A DNA stretch of 64,000 nt from Scleromitrula shiraiana (taxonomy: Eukaryota > Ascomycota > Leotiomycetes > Helotiales > Sclerotiniaceae). Position 1 is the first letter of the stretch, and the number at the start of each line of letters is the position of its first letter. The notes below the pieces were generated by a model. It worked only from the letters and a program-made list of their open reading frames with translations, was not told the origin of the DNA and ran no database searches. The translations under genes were made by a program, and so were the position numbers. Positions 26,186 to 40,242 of the stretch are shown here, one piece after another. Location: contig JABELC010000007.1 of NCBI GenBank assembly GCA_028455995.1, positions 62,001 through 126,000 on the forward strand, given 5' to 3'.

Positions 26186-26856
26186 AAAAAAGTAATTAAA
26201 AATTGAATAATAAGTTTATTAAAATTTAATAAAGCTTTAATATAGCTTTTTAATCTATTTTGGATTTTTATAATATTTTTTTTTAATTTTGAATTTAAAG
26301 AGATTTTTTGATAATAAAAAAAATAAAGATATTAAGTTTATTATATAAAAAATCTTTTATAATTTTTTTTATTTTAAATTTGTTATTAATATTTTTTATT
26401 TTTATTTTAAAGTAATCAAGATTTTTTATATAATCTTTTTTTTTAATAATATAATATTTATTTTTTTTTGATTTATTTAATTAATTATTTACAAATATTT
26501 TATTAATTTTATTTAATGGTTTTAATAAATAATAATTATAATATTTGAAATTTTTTTTATGTTTTTTAATATTATAAATAATCAATAAATTACTTTTATT
26601 AAATTATATAAATTGATTATAGGTAATTTGATTTGATTAGATTTTTATATTAAGTTTATTTTTTATATTATTGAATTTAATCATAATGATAATATTAAAA
26701 TTAATTTATTTAAAAAAAAAATAATAATAATTTAAAGAATTCTTTTTAAAACAATATCTTTACTTTAATGAATAATGATTTAAAAAAATAAATAGCTTTT
26801 TTTAATAAATTTTAAAAAAATAAATTCATTTTTATATAAAAAAGTAAATTTATTTT

Positions 26857-27016
26857 TGTTTGTATGACTCCGGGGGTATGGAACTATACAAGTACGATAT
26901 CATTTAGTATTATATTATTTATTCAAGAAGTTCAAGAAGGATATTATACGTCGTTGAAGATATATATTTCTTTAACAAACACATAATGTAAAATCATGTA
27001 TTTGATTATATAAACA
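26857..27016. repeat. LTR of Copia element (3' LTR by inferred orientation)
   Basis: Keeps an unconverted GACTCCGGGGGTATGG block near its left end, while its right end is RIP-converted (CATAATGTAAAATCATG against CGTGACGTAAAGTCACG in the other LTR). Confidence 0.85.
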
Positions 27017-28269
27017 CTGGCAACTTTTTGAAAACTTAAGGCTATATATATAAAGAATTAAACTTTATAAAAACTATGAACTATTTATATAAGATAAAAA
27101 GCAAAATAGGTTTTTTTTAGTTTTTTATTATCTTGAAATCTTTATAACTTATTTATATATAATATAATATTTTGAAGTTAGATCGGAATAAATATTATTT
27201 AAATCATATATTATTATCGTTTTATATTATTGTTATTTTTTATATTGTATTTTTTATTATTTTGTTTTATAATAATCATATATAAACTAAATAAATAAAA
27301 TCGATTATTATTTGGTTATTCTTCAAAAAATAAATAAAGAAAAGAAAGAGAAAAAAGAAAAAAAATCAAAATCTTTCTTTATACTTAATTTATTTATTAA
27401 TCTTTATCAATATTTTGTTTATATTAATAAATTCCTTTAATATTAAACAAAGCTTTATCTTCATCATTATATTTATTAGATTATTGTTGTTGCTAATCCA
27501 TTATATTTTCGCAATCTCCCTATATTTATATGATTAGCATAATATTATAATATTAATTATAAATCGCTTTTTAATTATTATTTTAAACTTAATTAATAAT
27601 TAAAACAAAAAATATAAATCAATATAAATAATTAATAATAAAACACGATTATCAAAGATCTTATTAATTATATTTTTAATAATGATCATTATATTAAAAT
27701 TAAGGATTATTATATAAAGTTTTAATGTTAATATAGTTTAAATAATATATTTATATTTGATTAAAAATTAATATATAATATCTATATTTTTATTCTTATT
27801 TATTAATATAATAATATATCTAATTTAAAATGATAAATTAAAATTATTAATATATAAAGCATTAATAAATATATATATATAAAAAGTATTAAAACTAAAT
27901 AATATAAATCGAAATCCTTTTATAAAGTTTTCCTTTTACTATTATATATATTTATTAAATGCTTTTATGTTTTTATTATCTAGTTTGATATTTTATATAA
28001 TTTATATTAGATTGAATAAAGTCTTGAATTAGCAATAAATTACGATATAGACATTGCGAGTGCGTTATATAATATATTGTTCTTTTAATATTACATTTTT
28101 TTGGAATTTACTATATATTCCATGCATATCAATATTAATATTCTTGATTTACTTTATATTTTTATATTGAAGTTTTTAGTTTATTGTAATTGTTAAATTT
28201 TCTAATAATATTAGATTGTTATTAAATTTAAATAGATATATTTCAATTAGTTGTTTTTGTTTTTTATAT

Positions 28270-28440
28270 AAAAACTTAATTTCTCTTAAATAGTATTTCT
28301 TCTTATAAATAAATTATTTATTAGCAACAATCAGAATATTATCGATTTGCATTGCTACAATTCCAAATTCTCATTTTTATATATATAGCAAATAAAGATT
28401 ATACATCAATACCGCTATCTTAAACTTCATAATATAATAA
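28270..28440 (-). pseudogene. Copia reverse transcriptase fragment
   Basis: The minus-strand translation reads LYLLYI, then EFGIVAMQIDNILIVANK, a stop, then FIYKKKYYLREIKFLYK. This fits the Copia RT active-site region of fungal elements (DPCLLYT ... GIVGMQTDDTLI ... F), with the catalytic TDD changed to IDN by G-to-A and C-to-T, and Q codons turned into stops. It is dead, but enough remains to name the superfamily and the strand. Confidence 0.72.
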
Positions 28441-31400
28441 TTTAGGTATATATTAAACTAGTGATTTCTTGCCTTTAGGATTTTATACAATAATTATATT
28501 ATATAAAATATAGTTTCTAATAGATATCTTATTTTTAGAATTATATATATAAAGATAAAATATACAAATTTCGAATTTATTTATATATATATCTAAATAA
28601 TATTATATAAATAAATGCTAAATACATTATTATTTTTTATTATTATTATAATAATTATAATTATTAATATTAATTAATAAATTAAATATTATATAATTAA
28701 AGATTATATAAATATAATATATTTTCTTACATTATTAAAACCTTATATAATAAACCTCGATTTTTTATATATGTTTTTCATATTTAAATATTTGAGTTTG
28801 TCAATTTATTTATATTTGAAAATTTTTATTTTTATCGGAATCTCTCTTTATTCTACTATTTTGAATATACCGATTTCCATCAATCTATTTAGTTCCTTTC
28901 TCCTTAATTCTACATATATTTTATTTGTTTTTTTTTTATTATATTTAACTTGCCTAATAAAAGGAATCAACCTTTTTACAAAAAAGGCATTAATTGGATA
29001 TATAATATATTTGCCATTTAATAATATTATAATATTTGATAATATTTCCTTAAAATCTTTATTTTTTATATATAATCTAAATTATACTTTTTATTATATA
29101 TTTTATTAAATATATTAATAAAGTTAAATTGTTATTAATAATAAAATATTAAAACTTTAATCTTTTCTTGATTTATTATATCTACAAATTATTAACTTAG
29201 ATGGTTTAGATATTATTACTCTTAATATTTTTTAAATAATTGATTAATTATTGCCATTATTTATAAATATAGACGATATATAGTTTTCTATATATATTGC
29301 TAGTAGCATTGATATTAAATCAACAAATTCCCTATAATACAAGCAAACTAATATTGATTATATAATTATAATATAGCTATTTATATTAACTTTGTAATTC
29401 TTGCTTTTTATTAATTTAAAAATATAAAATCTTATTTATTTTTCTTTTTTTATTTTAATAATCTTTTTATATACTAAAATTTTTAAATGTATCTTTAAGT
29501 TATATACTATATATATAGATAGTTTATTTCACTTTTATAATACATCTCTTATTAATTAAATCACTCTATATCTATAGATTTTATCATTTGTTTTTTGCAA
29601 TTTTATCGCTTGATCAATAATAGTTTTTGCTAATAGATCTAATTTTTCTATGTATCTAAATATATTAAATATCAAAAATATTGGAATTAGTTTATTAGGG
29701 CTTATTAAATCATTTATAGCCTTTATTATCATCTACAATATTTGCTTTTTTATAAAACCAAATTATTATAGCTTATTTTACAAAATCTTAAATACTCATT
29801 ATACAATTTTATAATATTATTCAATTTTATTAATTAACCAATAAAATTTTATAAAAACTATCTTTATCCTAATCATTATAATATTTATATATTTATTAAA
29901 TTCCCTTACGATAAACTATATATCTATATTAATAATAATATAATCTAGAGGTTTTATATAAATATTGATCTATTTAAATTAAATTGTATCCTAAATATAT
30001 TTCGTTAATAAATTGTTTAAAAATATTATTATTTGATATTTTATTATTTTATTAAATATATACAATATCACTTTTCTATTAATATATATAATATCAATTA
30101 TAATTATATAATTAAATTAAATATTATTATCCTCATTATTGTTAATTTTAAATTTAAATTTCTTTAATGATTTGCCATATATTTAATATTAATTACAATA
30201 TTTTATTAATTTATTGATTTTATCTTTGTTTATATTATTATAGTTAATTTATTTAAATATATTATATAATCTATAAATAATTAAATAATTAAAATATTTA
30301 TATAAACATTATAGTTCTATTTTTATAAAGTAATAAATACTATCCGAAATTATTAATTATATAAATGCATTATAATTATATTTTTATAATAGAAAGCTAT
30401 AGCTGTGTTTTTATATAGTAAAAAAATATTTATCGGTTTTATTATGAATAATTTGGTTTTTGATATTGTTAAAGAATATATCAAATTTATTTATATTTAT
30501 CAAATAAAGTAAAAATAATATATTTATATAAACAATATAAATCTTGATTTATTCAATTAATAATTCGATTTTATATAATCCAATAAATTTTTTAATATTT
30601 TCTTTTCTAAATATAATCTTTGTGATTTTTATTTTGCTATAATTAATAATTAAATTGGTTAGTTTTTGTAATGTTTTAAATTATTATTTGCTAATAATTA
30701 ATATTATTATTACTTCTATATTGATTATAATACCCTAAAATTTATCGAGGTTATATTTGCTATTTATAAAAAATATTTTGAGATTATATATAATTTATTT
30801 TAATGCTATATTTCCATTAGCTTAGTTATTATCAAATAATTTTTTATATATTAATATATATTCAAATATTTTTTTTATAAACCTAATAATTATTTATAGA
30901 TTATTGATTAGGTTATTTAATATATAGTATATTTTTAATATAATTTTGTTTGAATATTTTATCTTTATATAAAATGCTTTATAAATCTCTTTAATATTCT
31001 TTTTCTTTATTTTTCGCTTTTTTTTGTAATATATCAAAAATTACTTATATATATAGCTATTATTGTTTTTGATAATTTTTTTTTTATATTTTCTTTAAGT
31101 TTTTTCTTGATTTGACTTTAAATGGTTTATAAAAAAACATTTTTTTTTTTTATATATTTAATATTGTTTTTTATAGATTAATCTAAAATTTTTTTTATTA
31201 TATCAATTTCAAATATTAAATTATAATTCAAACTGATTTTAATAATTGCTATATTTTTTTTAATCGTTATAGTTATTTGCTTTATTATATTTGCTATAGT
31301 TAAAACTTCTACCTCGATTTTGTGAATTATTCATAAATTTTTTTTTAATATAATATATATCGATATTATTATTTTATAATTTATTATAAATCTAGATTGC

Positions 31401-32049
31401 TCCTTTAATTTTTTAAATAAGATCAAAGGTATTTATAGTTGATTAATAGTATATTTAAATATATTATCTAATTTGTTAATATGATAAAATTATTTTTTTG
31501 CAAAAATGTGATTGATTTTTTATATCATTTAATAAGGTTTTATATAATCACTTTGTTTTTATAAGAAATAATTTTAAGTATTATTTAAATTTCTTTTTTT
31601 GATTTTTATCTATAATGTTTTTTATTATTAATCTTGTTTATTTGTTTATTATATTGCGATAATATAGCTTTTTTTGATATTATGCTTTAAATTCTGCAAT
31701 TAAACTCTTTATTTTTTATAAAAGTATAGTAAGATTCGATATATAGTACTCAAGCATTTTGTCTTTAAATATAATTAGAAATGCTATTATTATAAATTTA
31801 TTCGGAATATCTGCATACTATAAAATTAACTTATATATAGCTAGTTTATAATCAAAATCGTTATTTTCACTATTAAATTTTATTGTGTTATTATACATTT
31901 TACTTAAATTGATCTAATACTAAATTTTTGATATACAATATTAATGACTCTTTTCTTAATAATATCCTTGATTCTCATACTTATCCCTATGTGTATATAC
32001 CCTTCCATCCCTTCATTTTTTTTTTTAATTTTATTTGCATTGAAAATCA

Positions 32050-32400
32050 TGGTTATTTTGATTATAATCACAATTATTTTAATTATAATCACAATTATTT
32101 TGATTATAATTATTTTAATCATTCTAAAATATGCGATAATTTTGATTAAATTAATTTCGATTAGATTGATTTTGATTATACTAGTTTTAATTAGGTTAAA
32201 TCTAACTAAGTTGAGATATATAATTATTTTGATTATAATAATTTCTATTATAGTCATTTATATTATGGTGATTTTGATTAAATTGATTTTGATTAAGTTG
32301 ATTTTAACTAAAATAGCTTTAATTAGATTAAAATATATAATTATTTTGATTATAATGATTTTTATCATAATTATTTTTATTTTAGTAATTTTGATTATTA
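32050..32400. repeat. AATTATTTTGATTATAAT-type short repeats in the Copia internal region
   Basis: Units of about 21 bp (AATTATTTTGATTATAATCAC) recur, then decay into shorter TTGATTAAGTTGATTTTA units. On the minus strand, undoing RIP in thought, these would be N/Q/H-rich codons, as in a low-complexity gag segment. The isoleucine-rich frames over it on both strands are not proteins. Confidence 0.5.
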
Positions 32401-34363
32401 TATAATATATAGTTATTAGATAAAATTATATATTAGATATTATAATGTATAAAATTATATATTATTATTATTAAAATAATTCTGAATAAGTATTCAAAAT
32501 CAATTTTTATTATAAATTAGATATTTTTTAATGATTTATTAAATTGTTTCAATAAATTAGTTGTTATTTATATAATTAAAATATTTTATTCAATTTGTTT
32601 TTTTTTTTTAGCTTATTTCTTTATATTTTCTTTTTAATTTTATTTTTACTTCAAATCTTTTATTATTATTTTTATATTGCCAAATCTAAATTTTATTAAT
32701 CGATTTTTATAAATCTTCTTCAAATAAGCTTTAATCTATTTAAAGTATAATCTTATATATATTATACTTTATATTATATAAACTATTAGTATGGATATGT
32801 TAATATAAATGTTATTTCCTTATAATGCTTTTTTTATTACTATTAGATATTCTTTATTTAATGTTTAAAACATTTATATATTTATATCTTTGAATGTTTC
32901 TTTAAAATCTATTTATAGATTTATATCAATAAAGATTTTCAAATTGCTAATTATATATTTATTGAGTTTATATTTTAAATAACAATTTATTATATATAAG
33001 TTTTTTATATTATATCCTTTATATTCGTTAATAAAGTTTAAATCATTTAAAGATAATTTATTAAATAAATCTTTATAATGTTTATTGCTCCATCTGGGTT
33101 TGAAGTTTTGATTATATTTAGGGTTATATATATTATTATTCTTTAATTATTGTCTTTTTTTAAGATTAGATATAAACCCTCCAAAAATATTGTTTATTAT
33201 ATTTTTAAATAAAAAGATCTTTATTTATATTTAGGATGTTAAAATTTATATTTGTTTAAATATTTTTTATTAATATTATTTTTATAATAAATCTATATAT
33301 ATTAAACTTTTATTAAAATTTCTCGATAATATTTTTAATATTGATTGGAATTCTTTAGTTTAATTAAATATTCATTTTAATTATTAAGTTATTAATAGTA
33401 ATCCTAAATTTTGAATATTTATGTTTATTAAATTGCTTTTTCTTTATAATTATCTAAAATTCATATTTATATTCATGTTCTTTAACCTCCTTTCTTTTTC
33501 CATATTACTTTTGCCCGCCATACTACCTATGATATTATAATACAAAATAAAGAAATGCTTTTAATAGTGTTTTATATCTATTTATTAGATAATATGGTAA
33601 TTATTATTAGATTCGTTTTTGCCTAGTTTTCTTATTATTATTAGATAAATATCTAATATTAAATTAAAGATTTAGTTTAATAAAGCTTTGGATCAAATAT
33701 AATTACCCAATTTATAGGATAAATCTAATATTAAATTAAAATTCATTTTAATAAGGTTTTTAAGTCAAATATAATCATTTTGATTTATAAAATAAATATA
33801 TAGTAAATAAATTCGTTATAAAATAAAAGAAAAAATAGGGCAATTATAAAAAAATATAAAAATATAAAAAAAGGGTTATTAAAGATTTTATAAAGATTTC
33901 TAAATAGAGGTTTTTATATAGATAACTTTATCGTCGCTTTCATAATTATAGTAAAATAATTGTTATTATTAATATTTTTATTTATCGAAATATTTTCTTA
34001 AATAATATGATGTATATTTAAATAATATAATATAATTTATATTTTTATCGTTACTTTGTTTATAATAAATATTTAGATTTTATAATTTTAAAATTAATTT
34101 AAAAATTACTTAATCTACAATAAACATTTAGATATTATAATATTTAAATCAAAATTAAAAACTATTATTTTTATAATAAATGTTTAAATATTGTAAAATT
34201 TAACTCTTTTTTTTATTAAAAAACTAAATAATCTATAAAACCTTTTATTATTAAAGATTATAGAAAATTTTTTATTAATAATAGATAAAAACATTTAGAA
34301 TTTATCAAAATTAGTATTGTATATAAAATAAAAATCTTAATTTATAATGCGTACATTAATTAA

Positions 34364-34523
34364 TATTTATATAATTTTGGGGATATAGAACTATATAAGT
34401 ACAATATTATTTAATATTATATTATTTGTTTAAAAAATTCAAGAAAAGTATTATACGCCATTGAGGATATATATCTCCTCAACGGACACGTGACGTAAAG
34501 TCACGTGTTTGACTATACAGACA
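34364..34523. repeat. LTR of Copia element (5' LTR by inferred orientation)
   Basis: The left end is converted but the right end is nearly intact, with an inverted repeat CACGTGAC / GTCACGTG separated by five bases (34487-34508). Ends CAGACA before ATTTT. Confidence 0.85.
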
Positions 34524-34528
34524 ATTTT

Positions 34529-37500
34529 ATACTTTAGAATTATTAGTATAATTTTTTCTAAATAAACTTCTAAAACCTCAATAATAAATCAAAACTATAA
34601 TAATCTAATAAATCTTTTCTAAATTAAGTTTATAAAAAAAAAAGGCTATATCACTATATTGGGGATAAATATATATATTATAATGAAAATAGTTATTATA
34701 TAAAAAAATACTTAATTAAAATTATTAATAAAGGCTATAGGATTAATTAGGCTAATTTAAAATATTTATATAATATATTTAATATCGCTACTCGTAATCG
34801 AAATAATAATTTTAGATTTAAACAAGATCATAAAAAATATTAATTTAAATATTATCAAATAAGTAATATTATTTTCTTTAACTTTTACTAAATATTTATA
34901 GCTTTTGTTTTATTTATTACAACACTAACTCTATCTATAAGCTGTATTCTAGAAAAAATTAAAGAAACAAAAAAAAAGCATTTTTAATATAAATCGATAT
35001 TAGAGGTCTTCATTTGATTTAAATATATTAACTTATTTTGTAAATAATTTAAAAAATGTTTTAAATTTAGAATTAAATATTTTGAAATTTTTTATATATA
35101 ATATTTTATTATTAAATGATTTATCTAATTTATTACTCTATAGTTTTATAAAATCAAATCAAAACTATACATATTATATTTTTTTTTTTAATTTTGAATA
35201 TTTTATAAAAATCTTTATTAATATTTTAATTGTATATTATAATAATTAATATATTTTTGATTTTTTTAAACCCCAATATCTTTTATTAAATAATAATAAA
35301 AAATCTTTTTTTAGAAATATAATTTAAATTGTTATTGTTTATTTTATTATTGGAATATTTAAAAGATTTTACTTTAAGCTTATTTTGTTTTTTTTTATAA
35401 GATTTAATATTAATATTATTTTAAATATATTATAACTATAATTATATGATTTATATATATATTATACTAATAATAATTTAATATTCAACTTTTTTTTATA
35501 TTTGTAATATTATTTATTTTTTATTTTATTATTATATATATTAAAGATTTCAAAAAAAGCTTTAGCTTCTTTTTTTTAAATTTAAATAATTTTATTTTAT
35601 TTATATAAAATTAATATAATTTTTAATATTAAAGTAATTATAATCAAATTTACATTTATAATAAAAAATATTATAAATAAAGATTTTTTTTATCTATCAT
35701 TAAAAATAAAAAATAATATATTTAAGGATTTAGATTTAAATATCAAGATTTTAAATAATAAAAATTTAAATAATAAAGATAAAGATAAAGATTTAATCTC
35801 TAAAATTAACGCTATAAAAAGTTTTAATAAAAATAAGTTTATAATTTGTTTATTATAGCTTAAATTTATTGGAATTATAATTGACTAACAATATATAGTA
35901 ATATTTTGCTTTTTATAAAATATTATAAATAAATTGCTTATTATTCTTATTTTTGAGGAAGCAGATGTTTTTGATAAGCTAATTGAAATATGTGTTTTAT
36001 TGGCTTTTTTAATATTGTTTTATTCTTAATAAAAAGATATTTAAATAAAATGATTTATATTAAATCATTTATTAAATAATATTTATATAAATTAAAAAAT
36101 TATTACCACAGATTTATATTAAAATATTTTAAAAAATATTATTTTTTATAAAAATATTAAGGCTTAATTAAACTCTAAATTATATAGATTTCTAAATAAT
36201 TATTTTTAAACTTTTGATTTAAATAAAATTTTAAATAAAAATATTAATAAATACATAAAAAAAAAACTAAATTATAATAAAATATATATTTTATTTAAAT
36301 TACTATTAAAATATTAAAATCTCACTAATATTTTTTTTAAAAAATTAATAAATGCTTTATTTAAATATATTATTATAAATATTAACATCAATTTAAAATC
36401 TAACTTTAAATCTCTTTATAATAAAAATTGTTTTTTTATAACTAAAAAATATAAAGTTATTTATAAATATATTAATAATAATATAAAAAAAAGATTTATT
36501 AAAAAATCTATATTATTTACAACAATATTAATATTTTTAATAAAAAAGTATGAAAAAAATATACAAATATATATTGATTATCATAATTTTAATAAAAGCA
36601 TAATCAAAAATTGTTTTTTGATCTTTTTAATAAAGAATATATTTAAATAATTAAACAAAATAAAGATCTTTATAAAATTTAATATATTTATAATTTTTAA
36701 TAAAATTTATTTAAAGAAAAAAAATAAATAGAAAATTATATTTATTATTTAATATAAATTATATAAATATATAGTTATTTTTTTTGGTTTATATAATATT
36801 CTAATTTATTTTTAAACCTTTATTAATAATTCCTTTTTTAATTTTTTTAATATTATTATTTTTGTTTATTTTAATAATATTTTAATTTTTTTTATAAATA
36901 AATATAATTATAAAAATTATATATAAAAAATTTTAAAAAGACTTTATAAAATGAGTTTTTACCTTAATATTGATAAATATAAGTTTAATATAATAAAAAT
37001 AAAATATTTGAAATTGATTATATTTAATAATAGAATCTTTATAGATTTAAATAAGATTAAGATTATCGCTAATTAAAAAACTTTAATTTGATTAAAAGAA
37101 TTATAAAGTTTTTTTAATTTTGCAAATTTCTATTAATAATTTATTAAAAAATATTTTAAAGTAATAAATCCACTAATAAATTTATTATAAAAAAATGTTT
37201 TTTAATATTAATCCTCAAAATGTTAAAAAATATTTAAAAAACTAAAAATATTATTTATTTTTATTTTGATATTCAAATATTATAATCTAAATTTTGAAAT
37301 AATTATAAAAATTAATATTTTTGATTAGATATTTAAAGATATATTATTATAAAAGCAATTTGATAATAAATAACATTTAATAACCTATTTTTTGTTTAAG
37401 CACTTTTTATAAAAATATAATTACAATATCTATAATAAAAAATTATTAATTATAATAAAAACATTTAAAAAATAAAGACTAAAACTAAAAAAATAAATAA

Positions 37501-39918
37501 TTTCAATATCTTATTAAACTATAAAAATTTTCAATATTTTATAACTATAAAATAACTTAATACTTATTAAACTCGATAAACTAAATTTTTGAATAAATTC
37601 AATTTCCATATTTATTATCAATCTAACACAAAAATAATCAAATTTAATATATTAAACCAACCCTCTAAAAAAAAATCAATTTTTAAAAATATAAATAATA
37701 ACTATATAAATTAATATTAACAAATTTTATTATAATTTAATAAAATAGATTTATATATTTTAAATTTATCTAATTTAAATATAATCAAAAATTATTTTAA
37801 AAAATTCATTTTAAATATCAAAATTTTAATTAATATAATTATTGATAAAATATATAAATAATTAAATATTATTGCATATATGATTTAAATAATTTAATTA
37901 AAAAATTTGTAAATATAGCTTTAAAAATTATTTAAATATTTATGATCGATTTTATTTATAGTTTACTTTATACAAAAAAAAAATTTATTATAAAAAACAA
38001 TTATTTATTTTTTTAAATAAAAAAATAATAATACAAATTTTTTACTATAACTATTTTATTCTATTAACAAATCACCCAAATCGTATAAAATATATCGAGA
38101 TAATCTAATATTTATATATTTAAAAAAGTCTAATATAAAACATTATGTATTTTATAAAAAATTATTATATTTATTTATATTTAAAAACTTTATATTTAAC
38201 CCTTTAAAATTTATTATATTTTTTAAAAATATTTTATTATATCTAATCAAATATTATTATTAATTATATTATATCTTTATTAAAATATTAATATTATAAT
38301 ATATTATATAAATATATTTTAATAATTATTAATTATTTAATTAAAATATACTATTTTGTTTTTATTATCTTTTTAAATATTGCGAATTTAGTAAATGCTT
38401 TTATTTTTCGAGTTTAAAATTTATATAATATTTTTAATATTATAATAAATAATTAAAAAACTTAATTTGTATTAATGTTTTAGAAATAATTATATAGATA
38501 ATTAAATATAATTTTGTTATCTAGTTTTATATTTTATTTATAAATAAATAATCAATTAAAGAATTCAAATTAGATAATGAAAATATATTTGCATAATTTT
38601 ATTGCCTTTTTATAAAATAATTAAATTAATTAGCTATTATTAGCCAAATTCATTTTGAATAATGCTATATCTAAATCAATTTTAATATTATTATTTTTTA
38701 TAAATTATAGATTTAATTTTAAATTAGAAATAAAGTTTTTTTTCTTTTTATAACCGATATTTGCAATATAAAAAAAGAAATATTTATCTATAAATATATT
38801 AATAATATATTTTCAAAAAATTATTAATTTTTTGTGGGAATTATTAATATTGATATATAAAATTCAATTTAAATATATTAATTATTAAAGAATTAATTAT
38901 CTAAAATATAAAATAAAGGATATAGTTTTTTTGAATATAAAAAATATTTAAATTATTTATTTAATAATTAAATTTGATAATAAATACTATTTATATAAAA
39001 TATTAATAATTTATCTTAATATATATCGATTGAAACTATTAAAAAAATCTTAAATATTTCTAGTTTTTTATATATTATTTTTTATATTAATTTTAATAAA
39101 CTTTTTTTTTAAATAATCCATTATTAATGAATTTTTTAATTTTAGATATAAAAATAATAATGTTTTTTTAAAAAACAATAATATAATAGATAATTATATT
39201 GAATAAGAGTTTAAAAAAATATTGAATATTAAAAAGTTGAAAAATAAAACGTACTTTTTTAAAGTTTAATAAAAGAATTATAATTTGATATCTATTTAAA
39301 AAAATTATATATAAAAATATAAAAACTAATTGCGCGATTTTTATAAACAATCTAAAAATACATTGAAATATAAATCAATTTAATTTATAAAGTAAAAATT
39401 TTCAAAAATTAGAATAAAGAATATATATAATTATTTAATTTTAGATTATTATAAAAATTTGTGTTTAATAAATAATTTAATTTTAAATCAATATAAATAT
39501 TATATAAAGTTAAATATAGGATATAAATTCTTTTATTTAATAAATATAATTAAAAATTATTTAAAATAATTATTTTATAAATAGAGTTTTATAATAAAAT
39601 ATAGTATATAAATTGTATTAGATTAAATTGAGATATATAAAGATATGTAAAAGTATATAAGATTATAAAAAAGTATATAAAAGTATATAAAAATATATAA
39701 TAATAATATAATATTATTATAAAAATAATATTAATATTTATTTTTATTTATTTTCTTTTTTTTATTTGAAAATTATTTTATTTTGATTTGGTTTTTAAAA
39801 TATTATTATTTTCTTTTTTTTGTTTAAAGATTATTTTGTTTTGATCTAGTTTTTGAAGTATCATTATTTTGTTTATTTATTTTTGATTGGCTAGAGTATA
39901 CAATTCAAAGATAATAAC
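34529..39918. other. RIP-degraded internal region of the layer 2 element
   Basis: About 5.4 kb of almost pure A+T with dense stops in all frames. Its position between the Copia insertion and the right 130-bp LTR shows that it belongs to the layer 2 retrotransposon. No domain is readable. Confidence 0.6.
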
Positions 39919-40048
39919 TATTATAATTTTAAGGTTCTATACAAATATAGTTTTAAACTATAAGACCAAAACTATTTCTATATAATCGGCTTTTTTTAGC
40001 TAGCTTAGACTTAGTTCTTTATGAATCAACAACTTTATTACCTTAACA
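39919..40048. repeat. Right LTR of layer 2 element
   Basis: Same length and order as the left copy but heavily converted, for example GGCCTCAGGCCACA reads AGTTTTAAACTATA here. It retains the CA end (TTAACA), followed by the ATATA duplication. Confidence 0.85.
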
Positions 40049-40242
40049 ATATATTAATAAAAAAAATACAGGGTTAATCTTAGTATATTACTAGTAGCTA
40101 AATTAAGAAATAATAAAGTATATCTAAATTATTTAAAATCACTCTCCGAAAATCAACTTATAATGCGATTGAAATTTCAATTATAGTGCGAAAATTTCCT
40201 TCCCTGAATGGTATTCAAGAAATCCCTGAATAGGTGATACTG

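Larger units (their letters stand above)
27017..34363. other. RIP-degraded Copia internal region
   Basis: Nearly pure A+T apart from a few G/C-bearing islands. Apart from the RT fragment and the short-repeat tract, no domain could be read in any frame. A 112-codon plus-strand frame at 28771-29109 is hydrophobic, lies opposite the element and has no family resemblance. Confidence 0.6.
26857..34523 (-). mobile_element. Copia-type LTR retrotransposon, 160-bp LTRs (layer 3b)
   Basis: LTRs of 160 bp at 26857-27016 and 34364-34523 are flanked by ATTTT (26852-26856 and 34524-34528). Both have TG..CA-type termini before conversion: the left begins TGTTTGTATGACTCCGG, the right TATTTATATAATTTTGG. Minus-strand reading near 28.3 kb retains Copia reverse-transcriptase wording, so the element points to the left. 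It sits in the layer 2 element beside, not inside, the 3a element. The Copia assignment rests on the RT fragment. Confidence 0.85.
12145..40048. mobile_element. LTR retrotransposon, 130-bp LTRs, interrupted (nest layer 2)
   Basis: Direct repeats of 130 bp at 12145-12274 and 39919-40048 are flanked by the same 5-bp duplication ATATA (12140-12144 and 40049-40053). Differences between the repeats are almost all C-to-T or G-to-A. Subtracting the elements inserted inside leaves about 6.9 kb of its own sequence (12275-12868, 26191-26856, 34529-39918), a normal size for an LTR element. RIP has destroyed the coding sequence so thoroughly that I cannot assign strand or superfamily. Confidence 0.85.
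11673..40242. mobile_element. TIR transposon split by a 27.9-kb nest of retrotransposons
   Basis: TA at 11671-11672 and 40243-40244 flanks inverted termini. The left end is CAGTATCACCTATTCA and the right end in reverse complement is identical over those 16 bases. Removing everything between the ATATA duplications leaves 11673-12144 plus 40054-40242, about 660 bp, which aligns end to end with the 800-bp copy at 2352-3151. It is the outermost and therefore oldest layer of the AT-rich island. Confidence 0.85.

Noticed and set aside
28771..29109. 112-codon plus-strand hydrophobic open frame in the AT island
   Set aside because: It lies inside the Copia internal region opposite to the inferred coding strand. 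Its amino acids are what AT-rich DNA encodes by chance, and no domain is recognisable.
31904..32405. Isoleucine-rich frames of 73-153 codons on both strands
   Set aside because: They are translations of the 21-bp AT repeat, overlap on both strands and have repeat-like composition.
11673..40242. Centromere
   Set aside because: The extreme A+T content over 28 kb could suggest a regional centromere, but the sequence is explained by the RIP-mutated transposon nest. CENP-A ChIP would be needed to claim more.
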